Below are positions 36,534 through 44,807 of a stretch of DNA of 64,000 bases, piece by piece. The stretch's first letter is position 1; the number at the start of each line of letters is the position of its first letter. The DNA is from Arthrobacter agilis (GTDB taxonomy: Bacteria; Actinomycetota; Actinomycetes; Actinomycetales; Micrococcaceae). The notes beneath the pieces are model-generated. The model was not told the DNA's origin, ran no database searches, and saw only the letters and a list, made by a program, of their open reading frames with translations. The DNA is taken from NCBI RefSeq assembly GCF_002157505.1, contig NZ_NFSC01000028.1:124001-188000 (forward strand), given 5' to 3'. The position numbers and the translations under genes were made by a program.

Positions 36534-38300
36534 TCAGCCCTCGGTCTTCGGCTTGGCGTCGACGCCGGCTTCCTTGCGCTGCTGCGCCGTGATCGGTGCG
36601 GGAGCGGCCGTCAGCGGGTCGTATCCGCCACCCGACTTCGGGAAAGCGATGACGTCGCGGATCGAATCCGCACCCGCGAGCAGCGACACCACGCGGTCCC
36701 AGCCGAGCGCGATTCCGCCGTGGGGCGGCGCACCGTACTTGAAGCCCTCGAGCAGGAAGCCGAACTTCTCCTGGGCTTCCTCGGCGCTCAGGCCCATGAC
36801 CGCGAACACGCGCTCCTGCACGTCACGCCGGTGGATACGGATGGACCCGCCGCCGAGCTCGTTGCCGTTGCAGACGATGTCGTACGCGAAGGCCAGGGCG
36901 TTCTCGGGATCGGTGTCGAACGTGTCGAGGAATTCGGGCTTCGGCGACGTGAAGGCGTGATGGACGGCGGTCCACGCACCGGCGCCGACGGCGACGTCTC
37001 CGGCCGCGACCGCGGCGGAGGCGGGCTCGAACATGGGAGCGTCGACGACCCACACGAAGGCCCAGTCACCCTCCTTGATGAGTCCCGTGCGTCGTCCGAT
37101 CTCGACGCGGGCCGCGCCCAGGATGGCGCGCGAGGAGGGCGCGTCTCCCGCCGCGAAGAAGATGCAGTCGCCGGGGTTGGCGCCGACCGCGGCCGCGAGG
37201 CCGTCCCGTTCCTTCTCGGTCAGGTTCTTGGCGACAGGACCGCGGAGGCTGCCGTCGTCGTCGATCAGCACGTAGGCGAGGCCCTTGGCGCCGCGCTGCT
37301 TGGCCCATTCCTGCCAGGCATCGAGCTGCCGGCGGGGCTGGGAGGCTCCTCCGGGCATGACGACGGCCCCGACGTAGGGAGCCTTGAAGACGCCGAATTC
37401 CGTGTCCTTGAAGAATTCGGTCAGCTCGGTCAGCTCGAGGCCGAAGCGGAGGTCCGGCTTGTCCGAGCCGTACTTGGCCATGGCGTCGGCGTAGGTCATG
37501 CGGCGGATGGGCAGCGGCACCTCGACGTCGATGAGCTTCCACAGCGCGGAGACCAGCTGCTCGCCGAGGGCGATGATGTCGTCCTCCTCCACGAAGCTCG
37601 CCTCGATGTCGAGCTGCGTGAACTCGGGCTGGCGGTCGGCACGGAAATCCTCGTCGCGGTAGCAGCGGGCGAGCTGGTAGTACTTCTCGAACCCGCCGAC
37701 CTGCAGGAGCTGCTTGAACAGCTGGGGCGACTGCGGCAGGGCATACCAGGAGCCCGGCGCGAGCCGTGCCGGCACCAGGAAGTCACGGGCGCCCTCGGGC
37801 GTGGACCGCGTCAGGGTCGGCGTCTCGATCTCCACGAAGCCGTCCCGGTGTAGGAGCTCGCGTGCCACGCGGCTCGCCTCGGAGCGCAGGCGGAGGTTGG
37901 CCTGGGGGCCGGGCCGGCGGAGGTCGAGGTAGCGGTGGCGCAGGCGAGCCTCCTCGCCCACCTCGACATGCTCGTCGATCTGGAACGGCAGGGGGTCGGA
38001 CGTGTTGAGGATGGTCACGGTGTCCGCGATGACCTCGATCGCACCCGTGGGCAGTGCCGGATTCTCGTTACCCTCCGGCCGCTGCTGCACGCTGCCGACG
38101 ATCTGGAGGACGTACTCGTTGCGCAGGCTCGAGAAGACATCCTCCTCGCGCACGACGACCTGGGCGACGCCGGAAGCGTCGCGGAGGTCGAGGAACGCCA
38201 CCCCACCGTGGTCCCGGCGGCGGGCGACCCAGCCTGCCAAGGTGACCGTTTGTCCTACGTGCTCGGGCCGAAGGGAGCCGAGTTCATGCGTGCGGAGCAC
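36534..38300 (-). CDS. aspS: Aspartyl-tRNA synthetase
   Basis: A 588-residue class II synthetase of the bacterial type. An N-terminal OB-fold anticodon domain ([22 protein letters not shown]), the class II catalytic core ([47 protein letters not shown]), the GAD insertion domain and motif 3 (GLALGWDR-like [13 protein letters not shown]) are all present. Whether it also charges tRNA-Asn cannot be judged here; gatCAB is not in the window. GTG 38300 follows GGAAGGA. Confidence 0.96.
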   Translation of the reverse strand: MLRTHELGSLRPEHVGQTVTLAGWVARRRDHGGVAFLDLRDASGVAQVVVREEDVFSSLRNEYVLQIVGSVQQRPEGNENPALPTGAIEVIADTVTILNTSDPLPFQIDEHVEVGEEARLRHRYLDLRRPGPQANLRLRSEASRVARELLHRDGFVEIETPTLTRSTPEGARDFLVPARLAPGSWYALPQSPQLFKQLLQVGGFEKYYQLARCYRDEDFRADRQPEFTQLDIEASFVEEDDIIALGEQLVSALWKLIDVEVPLPIRRMTYADAMAKYGSDKPDLRFGLELTELTEFFKDTEFGVFKAPYVGAVVMPGGASQPRRQLDAWQEWAKQRGAKGLAYVLIDDDGSLRGPVAKNLTEKERDGLAAAVGANPGDCIFFAAGDAPSSRAILGAARVEIGRRTGLIKEGDWAFVWVVDAPMFEPASAAVAAGDVAVGAGAWTAVHHAFTSPKPEFLDTFDTDPENALAFAYDIVCNGNELGGGSIRIHRRDVQERVFAVMGLSAEEAQEKFGFLLEGFKYGAPPHGGIALGWDRVVSLLAGADSIRDVIAFPKSGGGYDPLTAAPAPITAQQRKEAGVDAKPKTEG

Positions 38301-38350
38301 AGCATTCCTTCCCACAGATGAGTTCGATGAGTCGCAGGCGGAACTGCACC

Positions 38351-38378
38351 TGCCTAGAGTTGGTTCAAGCCCGTCCAA
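38351..38378 (-). promoter_or_regulatory. Probable promoter of aspS
   Basis: TTGGAC (38373-38378) and TAGGCA (38351-38356) on the minus strand are spaced by 16 bases, about 50 bases before the aspS start codon. Confidence 0.5.
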
Positions 38379-38439
38379 CTTTACCGGTCCCGGTCTGACC
38401 GCCCGGACAGACCGGCAGCCCGCCGGCCGCGCACGTCCC

Positions 38440-38499
38440 GTCCTCGTTGTCGTCCTCGTTGTCGTCCTCGTTGTCGTCCTCGTTGTCGTCCTCGTTGTC
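38440..38499. repeat. Five exact 12-bp tandem repeats between aspS and the APC permease
   Basis: GTCCTCGTTGTC is repeated five times without error, followed by a partial copy. The array lies about 60 bases upstream of the aspS promoter and 59 bases before the permease ATG, in the divergent control region. Perfect identity suggests recent expansion. Confidence 0.92.
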
Positions 38500-38557
38500 G
38501 TCCCGTCGCTCGCCCTGCCGCCTGCCCGGCGGGACTGCTTCGATCGAGAGGAGATCC

Positions 38558-39814
38558 ATGTCCCAGCACCCGGAACTCCGCCGCGCCATGGGCGGCTTCG
38601 ATGCCACGACCGTCGGGATCGGCGCGATGATCGGCGCCGGAGCGTTCGTGGTGTTCGCCCCGGCCAGCGCGTCCGCCGGAGCGCTCCTGCCCCTGGCCGT
38701 CGTGATCGCGGGCTTCGTCGCCTACTGCAACGCCTCGGCGACTGCTTCCCTGGCAGTGCGGTATCCCACGAGCGGTGGCACCTACGTCTACGGGCGCGAA
38801 CAGCTCGGTCCCTGGCCCGGGTTCCTCGCCGGGTGGGGGTTCGTCACCGGCAAGCTGGCGTCCTGCGCGGCCATGGCCCTCACGTTCGGCCTGTATGCAG
38901 CGCCGGGCGCCGAGAAGGCCGCCGGGGTCGCCGCCGTCGTCGGACTGACGCTCGTCAACCTCCTCGGGGTCACCCGGACGGCGCTCGCCACGCGCGTCAT
39001 CGTCTCGCTCGTGGTGCCGGTCCTCGCCTTCGTGATCGTCGTCGCGTTCGCCTCACCCGCGGCCTCGGGCCTGGCCGCCGCGGGCCCGACAGGAGCGGTA
39101 GGGGTCCTGCAGGCATCGGGCCTGCTGTTCTTCGCCTTCGCCGGGTATGCACGCATCGCGACGATGGGCGAGGAGGTCCGCGAACCGCGCAGGAACATCC
39201 CGGCGGCGATTTTCGGCGCCCTCGGCTTCACGCTGCTGCTGTACCTGCTGCTGGCACTGTCCCTGCTGCACGCCTTCGGGCCGACCCGGCTCGCCGGGAC
39301 CACTGCTCCGCTGCGGGAGGTCTTCGACGCAGCCGCACCGGGCGGGGCCGCCGGGGTCGGCGGTGCCGTCATCACTCTCGCGGCTGCGCTCGCGAGCCTG
39401 GGCGCCCTGCTCGCCCTCATCGCCGGAGTCGGCAGGACGAGCCTTGCGATGGCCCGCGGCGGAGACCTGCCGCGGGTGCTGTCGCGGGTCTCCGCCCGGT
39501 ACTCCGTGCCCTGGGTCGCCGACGTCATGACGGCCGTCGTCGTCGTGGTCCTCCTGCTGGCCACCGACGTGCTGACCGTGGTCGGCTTCTCGAGCTTCGG
39601 CGTACTGCTGTACTACGCGATCGCGAACATCGCGGCCGTCACCCTCACCGAGAGGCAGTGGTACTCCCCGCGCTGGCTGAACGCCGTCGGCGCAGCGGGT
39701 TGCCTCGTCCTGGCCTTCACCCTGCCGGCGACGTCGGTCCTGACCATGCTCGGGGTGCTCGCGGTCGGACTCATCGTCCGGGCCGTGCTCCTGGCGCGGC
39801 GCCGGGCGGCCTGA
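38558..39814 (+). CDS. APC-superfamily amino acid permease
   Basis: A 418-residue transporter of the amino acid-polyamine-organocation superfamily with about 12 membrane helices. The first helix has the glycine motif [22 protein letters not shown], whose backbone binds substrate in this family. The conserved [25 protein letters not shown] loop follows helix 6. It is shorter than many APC members and ends with a basic RRRAA tail. ATG 38558 follows GAGAGGAG. Substrate is unknown; no metabolic partner is adjacent. Confidence 0.9.
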   Translation: MSQHPELRRAMGGFDATTVGIGAMIGAGAFVVFAPASASAGALLPLAVVIAGFVAYCNASATASLAVRYPTSGGTYVYGREQLGPWPGFLAGWGFVTGKLASCAAMALTFGLYAAPGAEKAAGVAAVVGLTLVNLLGVTRTALATRVIVSLVVPVLAFVIVVAFASPAASGLAAAGPTGAVGVLQASGLLFFAFAGYARIATMGEEVREPRRNIPAAIFGALGFTLLLYLLLALSLLHAFGPTRLAGTTAPLREVFDAAAPGGAAGVGGAVITLAAALASLGALLALIAGVGRTSLAMARGGDLPRVLSRVSARYSVPWVADVMTAVVVVVLLLATDVLTVVGFSSFGVLLYYAIANIAAVTLTERQWYSPRWLNAVGAAGCLVLAFTLPATSVLTMLGVLAVGLIVRAVLLARRRAA

Positions 39815-39940
39815 GCGGCGGGCCCTGCTGCCCAGGCTGGCGCCTGCTGCCGCCGAGGGGCTCCGATACTGATCCCGGCCTGACCAATGTGAGTGCCCGC
39901 GACACGACGACGACGCGACGCCGGACACTCTACGAGGTGC

Positions 39941-40450
39941 CTACCTGAGCGCCTCGCAGATGGCTTCAACTGTTCCCTCTGCCGTCACGTCGAACCGACC
40001 ATGGTATTCCTCGGAAACCAGCTCCTCTGTGTCAGGATCGAAAACCAGCCGCCACAGGCCGATGGCCTTTGACCCGTCCTTCAGTTTCAGGTGGACGCCC
40101 GTGCCAAAGATGCTGACCGTGCCGTCGGCATTCTCGACGTATCTGTCGAGTCCCACGTCGGTCGTCGTGATCGTCGCCGTCCGACTTCTGAGGGTGGACC
40201 TGAAGCTCGGGTGGGCCGTGACCCTGTCCAGCGAGCCGTCCTTATTGAAGAATGCCGTCTCCCGGTAATGGCCCGACAACTGCGCCGTCACCTCGAAACC
40301 ACACGCATCCGTGAAGAACTCATCAGTGACTGTGACATCGGCGTCATACACCTCCGAGACAATCCGTTCTGGCGGGACCGCAACGGCGTGGGGCGCCGTC
40401 GCCAGCCCAGCAGCGAGAGTCAGAACGGTTGCAGCAGCAATACGCCTCAT
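39941..40450 (-). CDS. Secreted protein of unknown function, 169 aa
   Basis: ATG 40450 follows AGGAGAG. A Sec signal peptide MRRIAAATVLTLAAGLATAPHAVA with likely cleavage after AVA (about residue 24) starts the protein. The mature 145 residues are beta-rich, begin PPERIVSEVYDADVTVTDEFFTDACGFEV and contain a single Cys pair, which could form one disulfide (DACGFEV with EAICEALR). No family was recognised. Its codon use is less GC-rich than its neighbours, hinting at acquisition. It is convergent with the APC permease. Confidence 0.75.
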   Translation of the reverse strand: MRRIAAATVLTLAAGLATAPHAVAVPPERIVSEVYDADVTVTDEFFTDACGFEVTAQLSGHYRETAFFNKDGSLDRVTAHPSFRSTLRSRTATITTTDVGLDRYVENADGTVSIFGTGVHLKLKDGSKAIGLWRLVFDPDTEELVSEEYHGRFDVTAEGTVEAICEALR

Positions 40451-40551
40451 TGCACTCTCCTTTGTGTGCTTGTGCCGTGAAACGTAGTACCGCCGCATGC
40501 CTGGGTCAAGGGTCGAACCGCAGCCGTCCTCCGGTGACGTCGGACCCTCGA

Positions 40552-40599
40552 GACATCAGGCGGTTGCGACATCAGGCGGTCCCGACATCAGGCTGTCGC
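40552..40599. repeat. Three 16-bp tandem repeats overlapping the hisS 3' end
   Basis: GACATCAGGCGGTTGC, GACATCAGGCGGTCCC and GACATCAGGCTGTCGC are adjacent. The hisS stop at 40588 falls in the third copy, so the array copies the last coding bases of hisS outwards. Confidence 0.85.
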
Positions 40600-41916
40600 G
40601 ACCACCGGCCGGAGGTCCTCGGCGGGAGGCGTCCAGGCCGCAGGGTCCGCCGCGACCTGGTTTCCCGACCGGATGTCCTTCACCTCGTGCGAGCCGTCGG
40701 GCGCCGTGAACCACACGAAGGGGATGCCGCGGCGGTCCGCGAACTTGATCTGCTTCCCGAACTTCTCGGCGCCCGCTGCCACCTCGGCGGAGATCCCGCG
40801 GCTCCGCAGCGCCGCTGCGACGTCCTGTGCCTGCGACCAGGAATCGTCGTCGGCGAGTGTCACGAGGACGGCGGTGGGGACGGACCGCGAGACCGTGGCG
40901 AACCCCTGGCTCAGGATCCGGGAGACGATCCGCGTGACGCCGATGGACAGCCCGACGCCGGGGAACGTGCGGTTGCCCTTGCGGGCCAGGGAGTCGTAGC
41001 GGCCGCCGGAGCAGATCGATCCGAGGCCCTCGTGCCCGTTGAGCACCGTCTCGTAGACGGTGCCGGTGTAGTAGTCGAGTCCGCGGGCGATGCTGAGGTC
41101 CGCCACCACCCGGCCCGGCGCACGTCGGGACGCCTCGCCGACGACCTGCCGGAGTTCCTCGAGGCCTTCGTCGAGGAGGTCGTTCGTCACGCCGAGGGCG
41201 CGCACGCGCTCGACGAACGAGGTGTCGGACGTCCGGATGCCGGCGAGCTCGAGTGCGAGGCGCACCTGGTTGTCGTCCGCGCCGACCTCGTCCCGCAGCA
41301 GCGTGCCCACCTTCTCCGCGCCGATCTTCTCGAGCTTGTCGATGCTCCGCAGGACCGCGGCCGTGTCCTCGAGCCCGATGCCGCGGTAGAACCCTTCTGC
41401 GAGCTTCCGGTTGTTCACGCGCAGCGTGAAGTCTGGGATGGGGAGGGCACCGAGGGCCTCGACCACGGCGAGGGCGAGTTCGACGTCGTACCGGAACGGC
41501 AGCACACCGTCGCCCACGACGTCGATGTCCGCCTGGGTGAATTCGCGGGCACGGCCCTCCTGAGGTCGCTCCCCGCGCCAGCACTTCTGGATCTGGAACC
41601 TGCGGAAGGGGAAGGCGAGGTGGCCGGCGTTCTCGACGACGTAGCGGGCGAACGGCACGGTCAGGTCGTAGTGGAGGGCGAGGCCGCTCTCGGAGGCGGA
41701 CGCCTCGTCGGCCTGGAGGCGGGACACCGCGTACACCTCCTTGTCGATCTCGCCCTTCCGGAGCAGGTGGTCCACCGTCTCGACCGCCCGCGTCTCGATG
41801 CTGGAGAAGCCGTGCAGCTCGAACGTCCGCTGCAGCACCTCGAGCACGTGGAGCTCGATCAGGCGCTCCTCCGGTAGCCATTCGGGAAAGCCGGACAGTG
41901 ATGCCTTGCGGGCCAT
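40588..41916 (-). CDS. hisS: Histidyl-tRNA synthetase
   Basis: A 442-residue class II synthetase. Motif 2 (FRRFQIQKCWRGERPQEGRAREFTQAD), the histidine-binding motifs (ARGLDYYTGTVYE and CSGGRYDSL) and motif 3 (GVGLSIGVTRIV) are present, followed by the C-terminal anticodon-binding domain (VLVTLADDDSWSQAQDVAAALR). It uses a form of the enzyme with the ERLIELHVLEVLQRTFELHGF N-terminus. ATG 41916 follows GGAG. Confidence 0.95.
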   Translation of the reverse strand: MARKASLSGFPEWLPEERLIELHVLEVLQRTFELHGFSSIETRAVETVDHLLRKGEIDKEVYAVSRLQADEASASESGLALHYDLTVPFARYVVENAGHLAFPFRRFQIQKCWRGERPQEGRAREFTQADIDVVGDGVLPFRYDVELALAVVEALGALPIPDFTLRVNNRKLAEGFYRGIGLEDTAAVLRSIDKLEKIGAEKVGTLLRDEVGADDNQVRLALELAGIRTSDTSFVERVRALGVTNDLLDEGLEELRQVVGEASRRAPGRVVADLSIARGLDYYTGTVYETVLNGHEGLGSICSGGRYDSLARKGNRTFPGVGLSIGVTRIVSRILSQGFATVSRSVPTAVLVTLADDDSWSQAQDVAAALRSRGISAEVAAGAEKFGKQIKFADRRGIPFVWFTAPDGSHEVKDIRSGNQVAADPAAWTPPAEDLRPVVATA

Positions 41917-41990
41917 GGGGTGGGTCTCCTCCTGCGCGGGGTTGCCGGTTCCCGCTTCCCTGCAGCGAAGCGGTCCGTTCTGCGGCCTCA

Positions 41991-41996
41991 ATCCTA
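41991..41996 (-). promoter_or_regulatory. Probable -10 element of hisS
   Basis: TAGGAT on the minus strand lies 75 bases before the hisS ATG in the 297-base divergent region 41917-42213. No clear -35 element accompanies it. The rest of the region shows a weak TAAAGT/TAACCT on the plus strand near 42125 that might serve the DUF349 gene. Confidence 0.4.
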
Positions 41997-42213
41997 GGTG
42001 TCGTGGCTGGTTCGCGGGAAAACGGGAAGGGCGGGCGGTGCGGACCAGCGGGAGAGCGGGGGTTCCCCGCACGTCCAGCAGGAAGGGCGCCTCCGCACCG
42101 GAACCCGGATTCGGGCCCAGTGGGTAAAGTAACCTCAGGGCAGACTCCCAGACCCTGCATGAAATGGCCCCGGCGTTGCTCACGGCCATCCGACGAGCGA
42201 AAGACTTCTAGCG

Positions 42214-44049
42214 GTGACACACAGTCAGCAATCCGACGAAACGACCATCGGCCAGGACGCACAGCAGGACGTAGTGGCAGGCGACGGCGCCGGCAACTCC
42301 ACGTCAGCAGACACGTCGACAGGCACGGGCACAGGTACCGACACGAGTGCCGACACGGGCGACGTGACCGCAGTCGCCTCCCCCCAGGACGGGACAGAGC
42401 CGGCGGCATCCGGCCCCTCCCCCGAGGAAGCCGACGCGGCCACCGCGGACGCCGCCGGTACGGCCGAGGCTGAAGCCTCGGCGCCGACCGACGTCGACGC
42501 CTCCGGAGCCGACACCGGTGCATCCTCCCCTGCACCGGAAGCCCCGACCGAGCCGGCGGAACCGGCTGGTGCGCCGGCCGATGCAACCGAAGAACCTGGT
42601 GCAGCCGACGTAACCGAAGCAGCCGAAGCATCCGAAGCACCCGCGGCGTCGGTCCCCCTGGCCGCCGAGCCCGTTCCGCTGAGCACTCCGTCGCCCCGGC
42701 TCGCTGCTCCCCGCCCGCCGCTGCCCACGGCGATGGCGCCCCGACCGCTGAAGAAGGCCGCCCAGCCGGTCGCCGCACCCCTGGCGCACAGCACCTCCCT
42801 CGAGGAAGCCGGAAGGTTCGCCCGCGTCGAGGACGACGGGCACGTCTTCCTGCTGGTCGACGGCGCCGAGCACCCGGTGGGACAGTACCCGGATGCGACC
42901 CGCGAGGAGGCCCTCGCCTACTTCGTGCGCAAGTACGACGACGTCGTCAGCCAGGTGGCACTGCTCGAGCAGCGCGTGCAGGCCAAGGCGCCGTCGTCGG
43001 ACATGGCGAAGACGGCCAAGCACCTGCGCGCCCAGGTCGGCGAACGGAAGATGGTCGGTGACGTCGTCGCCCTCGAGGCGCGGATCGATGCCCTGCTCGG
43101 CGACATCAGCGGCCTCGAGAAGGCGGAGCGCGCAGTACAGGACGAGCTGAAGGCCAAGGAGCTCGCAGCCCGTGAGGCGATCGTCGCCGAGGCCGAGGAA
43201 CTCGCGGGCCGGGACCCCTCCACCGTGCAGTGGAAGGCCAGCAGCACCCGCATGAACGAACTGTTCGAACTGTGGAAGGCGGCGCAGAAGAACGGACCGA
43301 GGCTCGGCCGAGGTACGGAAGACGCGCTGTGGAAGCGTTTCCGGTCCGCACGCACCGTCTTCGACCGGCACCGGCGCGCCTACTTCTCGCAGCTGGACAC
43401 TGACAACGCCGAGGCGAAGCAGGCCAAGGAAGCGCTCATCAAGCGTGCGGAGCAGCTCTCCAGCTCGACCGACTGGGGCCAGACGGCAGCCGAGTACCGG
43501 CACCTCATGGACGAGTGGAAGGCGTCGAAGCGCGCCAGCCGCAAGGACGACGACGCCCTCTGGGCCCGCTTCCGGGCCGCCCAGGACCGCTTCTTCGAGG
43601 CCCGCAAGTCCGCCAACGAAGCTGTCGACGAGGAATACGCCGGCAACCTCACGGCGAAGGAAGCCCTGCTCAAGGAGGCTCAGCAGATCCTGCCGATCCG
43701 CGACCTCGCTGCCGCCAAGAAGGCCCTGCAGTCCATCCGCGACCGCTGGGACGAGGCGGGCAAGGTCCCGCGCGCCGACATGGGACGCATCGACTCCGGC
43801 CTCCGGCAGGTCGAGGACGCCGTCAAGGCCGCCGACGACGACCACTGGAAGAAGACGAACCCCGAGACGAAGGCCCGCACCAACAGCGCGCTGAGCCAGC
43901 TCGAGGCGACGATCGCCCAGCTCAAGGAAGACCTCGCCGCCGCCGAACGCGCAGGCAACGCCAAGAAGATCGCGTCCGCCCGGGAAGCGCTGGCAGCACG
44001 CGAGCAGTGGCTCGAGATGCTGCAGAGGTCGGCCCAGGACTTCTCCTAG
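42214..44049 (+). CDS. DUF349 domain-containing protein
   Basis: A 611-residue protein. The first 185 residues are a disordered Ala/Pro/Glu/Thr/Asp-rich segment with repeats of TxTGTGTD and PAEPAGA types. The rest is helical coiled coil with repeated DUF349 units of about 70 residues, each with the pattern W-K-x-(9-10)-LW-x-F-x-x-A/R (WKASSTRMNELFELWKAAQ, WGQTAAEYRHLMDEWKASK, DALWARFRAAQDRFF). The family is widespread in actinobacteria and in E. coli YccJ-like/ YicC-unrelated proteins; its role is unknown. GTG 42214 has no strong Shine-Dalgarno sequence. A terminator follows immediately. Confidence 0.88.
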   Translation: MTHSQQSDETTIGQDAQQDVVAGDGAGNSTSADTSTGTGTGTDTSADTGDVTAVASPQDGTEPAASGPSPEEADAATADAAGTAEAEASAPTDVDASGADTGASSPAPEAPTEPAEPAGAPADATEEPGAADVTEAAEASEAPAASVPLAAEPVPLSTPSPRLAAPRPPLPTAMAPRPLKKAAQPVAAPLAHSTSLEEAGRFARVEDDGHVFLLVDGAEHPVGQYPDATREEALAYFVRKYDDVVSQVALLEQRVQAKAPSSDMAKTAKHLRAQVGERKMVGDVVALEARIDALLGDISGLEKAERAVQDELKAKELAAREAIVAEAEELAGRDPSTVQWKASSTRMNELFELWKAAQKNGPRLGRGTEDALWKRFRSARTVFDRHRRAYFSQLDTDNAEAKQAKEALIKRAEQLSSSTDWGQTAAEYRHLMDEWKASKRASRKDDDALWARFRAAQDRFFEARKSANEAVDEEYAGNLTAKEALLKEAQQILPIRDLAAAKKALQSIRDRWDEAGKVPRADMGRIDSGLRQVEDAVKAADDDHWKKTNPETKARTNSALSQLEATIAQLKEDLAAAERAGNAKKIASAREALAAREQWLEMLQRSAQDFS

Positions 44050-44070
44050 CGACCAGGCCGCACCGGTTTC

Positions 44071-44114
44071 AAGGCCCTCCGGCACCGTTGTCCACATCGG
44101 TGCCGGAGGGCCTT
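44071..44114 (+). terminator. Intrinsic terminator of the DUF349 gene
   Basis: A 17-bp perfect stem, AAGGCCCTCCGGCACCG with CGGTGCCGGAGGGCCTT around a 10-base loop, ends in TTTG. It begins 21 bases after the stop. Confidence 0.92.
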
Positions 44115-44145
44115 TGCGTGCGCCACGCGGTGGGATGCTGGAGCA

Positions 44146-44796
44146 ATGCCTCCCCTGGACAGCGCCGCTGCCGCACCGCCCGAGCGTCTCCGGGGCGCGG
44201 ACGGCAATCCCCTGACCTCCACCGGGGGCGCCCTCTTCCACGCCGGTGACATCTTCACCTCCGCCGAGTTGCAGGCTATGAGGCTGGAAGGACTCGTACG
44301 CCTCGTCATCGGCGACTCCTACCTCCGCAGCGACTTCCGCGAAGACCCGGCCCTGCGGTCCCAGGCAGCAGCCCGCAGCGTGCCGCGCTCCCTCCGCCCG
44401 CGGGTGGCGCTGGGACGTACGTGCGCCGCCTGGATCTACGGGTGCGCGCCTCCGCCGGCGCTGATCAGCCTCGTGACGGACCACCGCCGTCGCACCACGG
44501 CCCTGCCGCCCTTCACGCGGGCGGTACTGCATCAGGTGGCGCTCGGCCCCTTCGACGTCAACATGGTGGGAGGCGTGTCCGTGACGACCCCGCTGCGCAC
44601 GGCGGTGGACATCGCCGTCCACGGGGAGGACCGCGATGCGGTCCGGATCCTCAGCGCCATCGGCAGGGCCCGCGACCTCGACTGCCCGTTACGGCTCGTG
44701 GAGGCAGCCCTGGTCACGACGGCACGCGTGCCGGGCAAGACGCGCGCACTGACGAGGCTGCGCGCTGCCCAGCGCCCAGGGGCCGGAAGGACGTGA
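44146..44796 (+). CDS. Hypothetical protein resembling AbiEi-type antitoxin/regulators
   Basis: A 216-residue protein with the layout of actinobacterial AbiEi-like proteins. An N-terminal winged-helix-like part (FTSAELQAMRLEGLVRLVIGDSYL) is followed by a conserved AAWIYG/P-P segment and TPLRTAVDIAV, the usual core of these proteins. In AbiE systems the partner is the AbiEii nucleotidyltransferase, but none lies next to it; the next gene is the convergent (p)ppGpp synthetase. It is therefore an orphan, more likely a housekeeping-locus paralogue than a working toxin-antitoxin pair. The family call is by eye only. Confidence 0.5.
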   Translation: MPPLDSAAAAPPERLRGADGNPLTSTGGALFHAGDIFTSAELQAMRLEGLVRLVIGDSYLRSDFREDPALRSQAAARSVPRSLRPRVALGRTCAAWIYGCAPPPALISLVTDHRRRTTALPPFTRAVLHQVALGPFDVNMVGGVSVTTPLRTAVDIAVHGEDRDAVRILSAIGRARDLDCPLRLVEAALVTTARVPGKTRALTRLRAAQRPGAGRT

Positions 44797-44807
44797 CCGG
44801 GCGCGCG

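Noticed and set aside
38365-38607. A minus-strand frame with EDDN repeats
   Set aside because: The repetitive peptide is simply the translation of the 12-bp minisatellite; it overlaps the aspS promoter and the permease start and has no ribosome-binding site.
42214-44049. The DUF349 gene as part of an operon with hisS
   Set aside because: The two genes are divergent with a 297-base spacer and the DUF349 gene has its own terminator.
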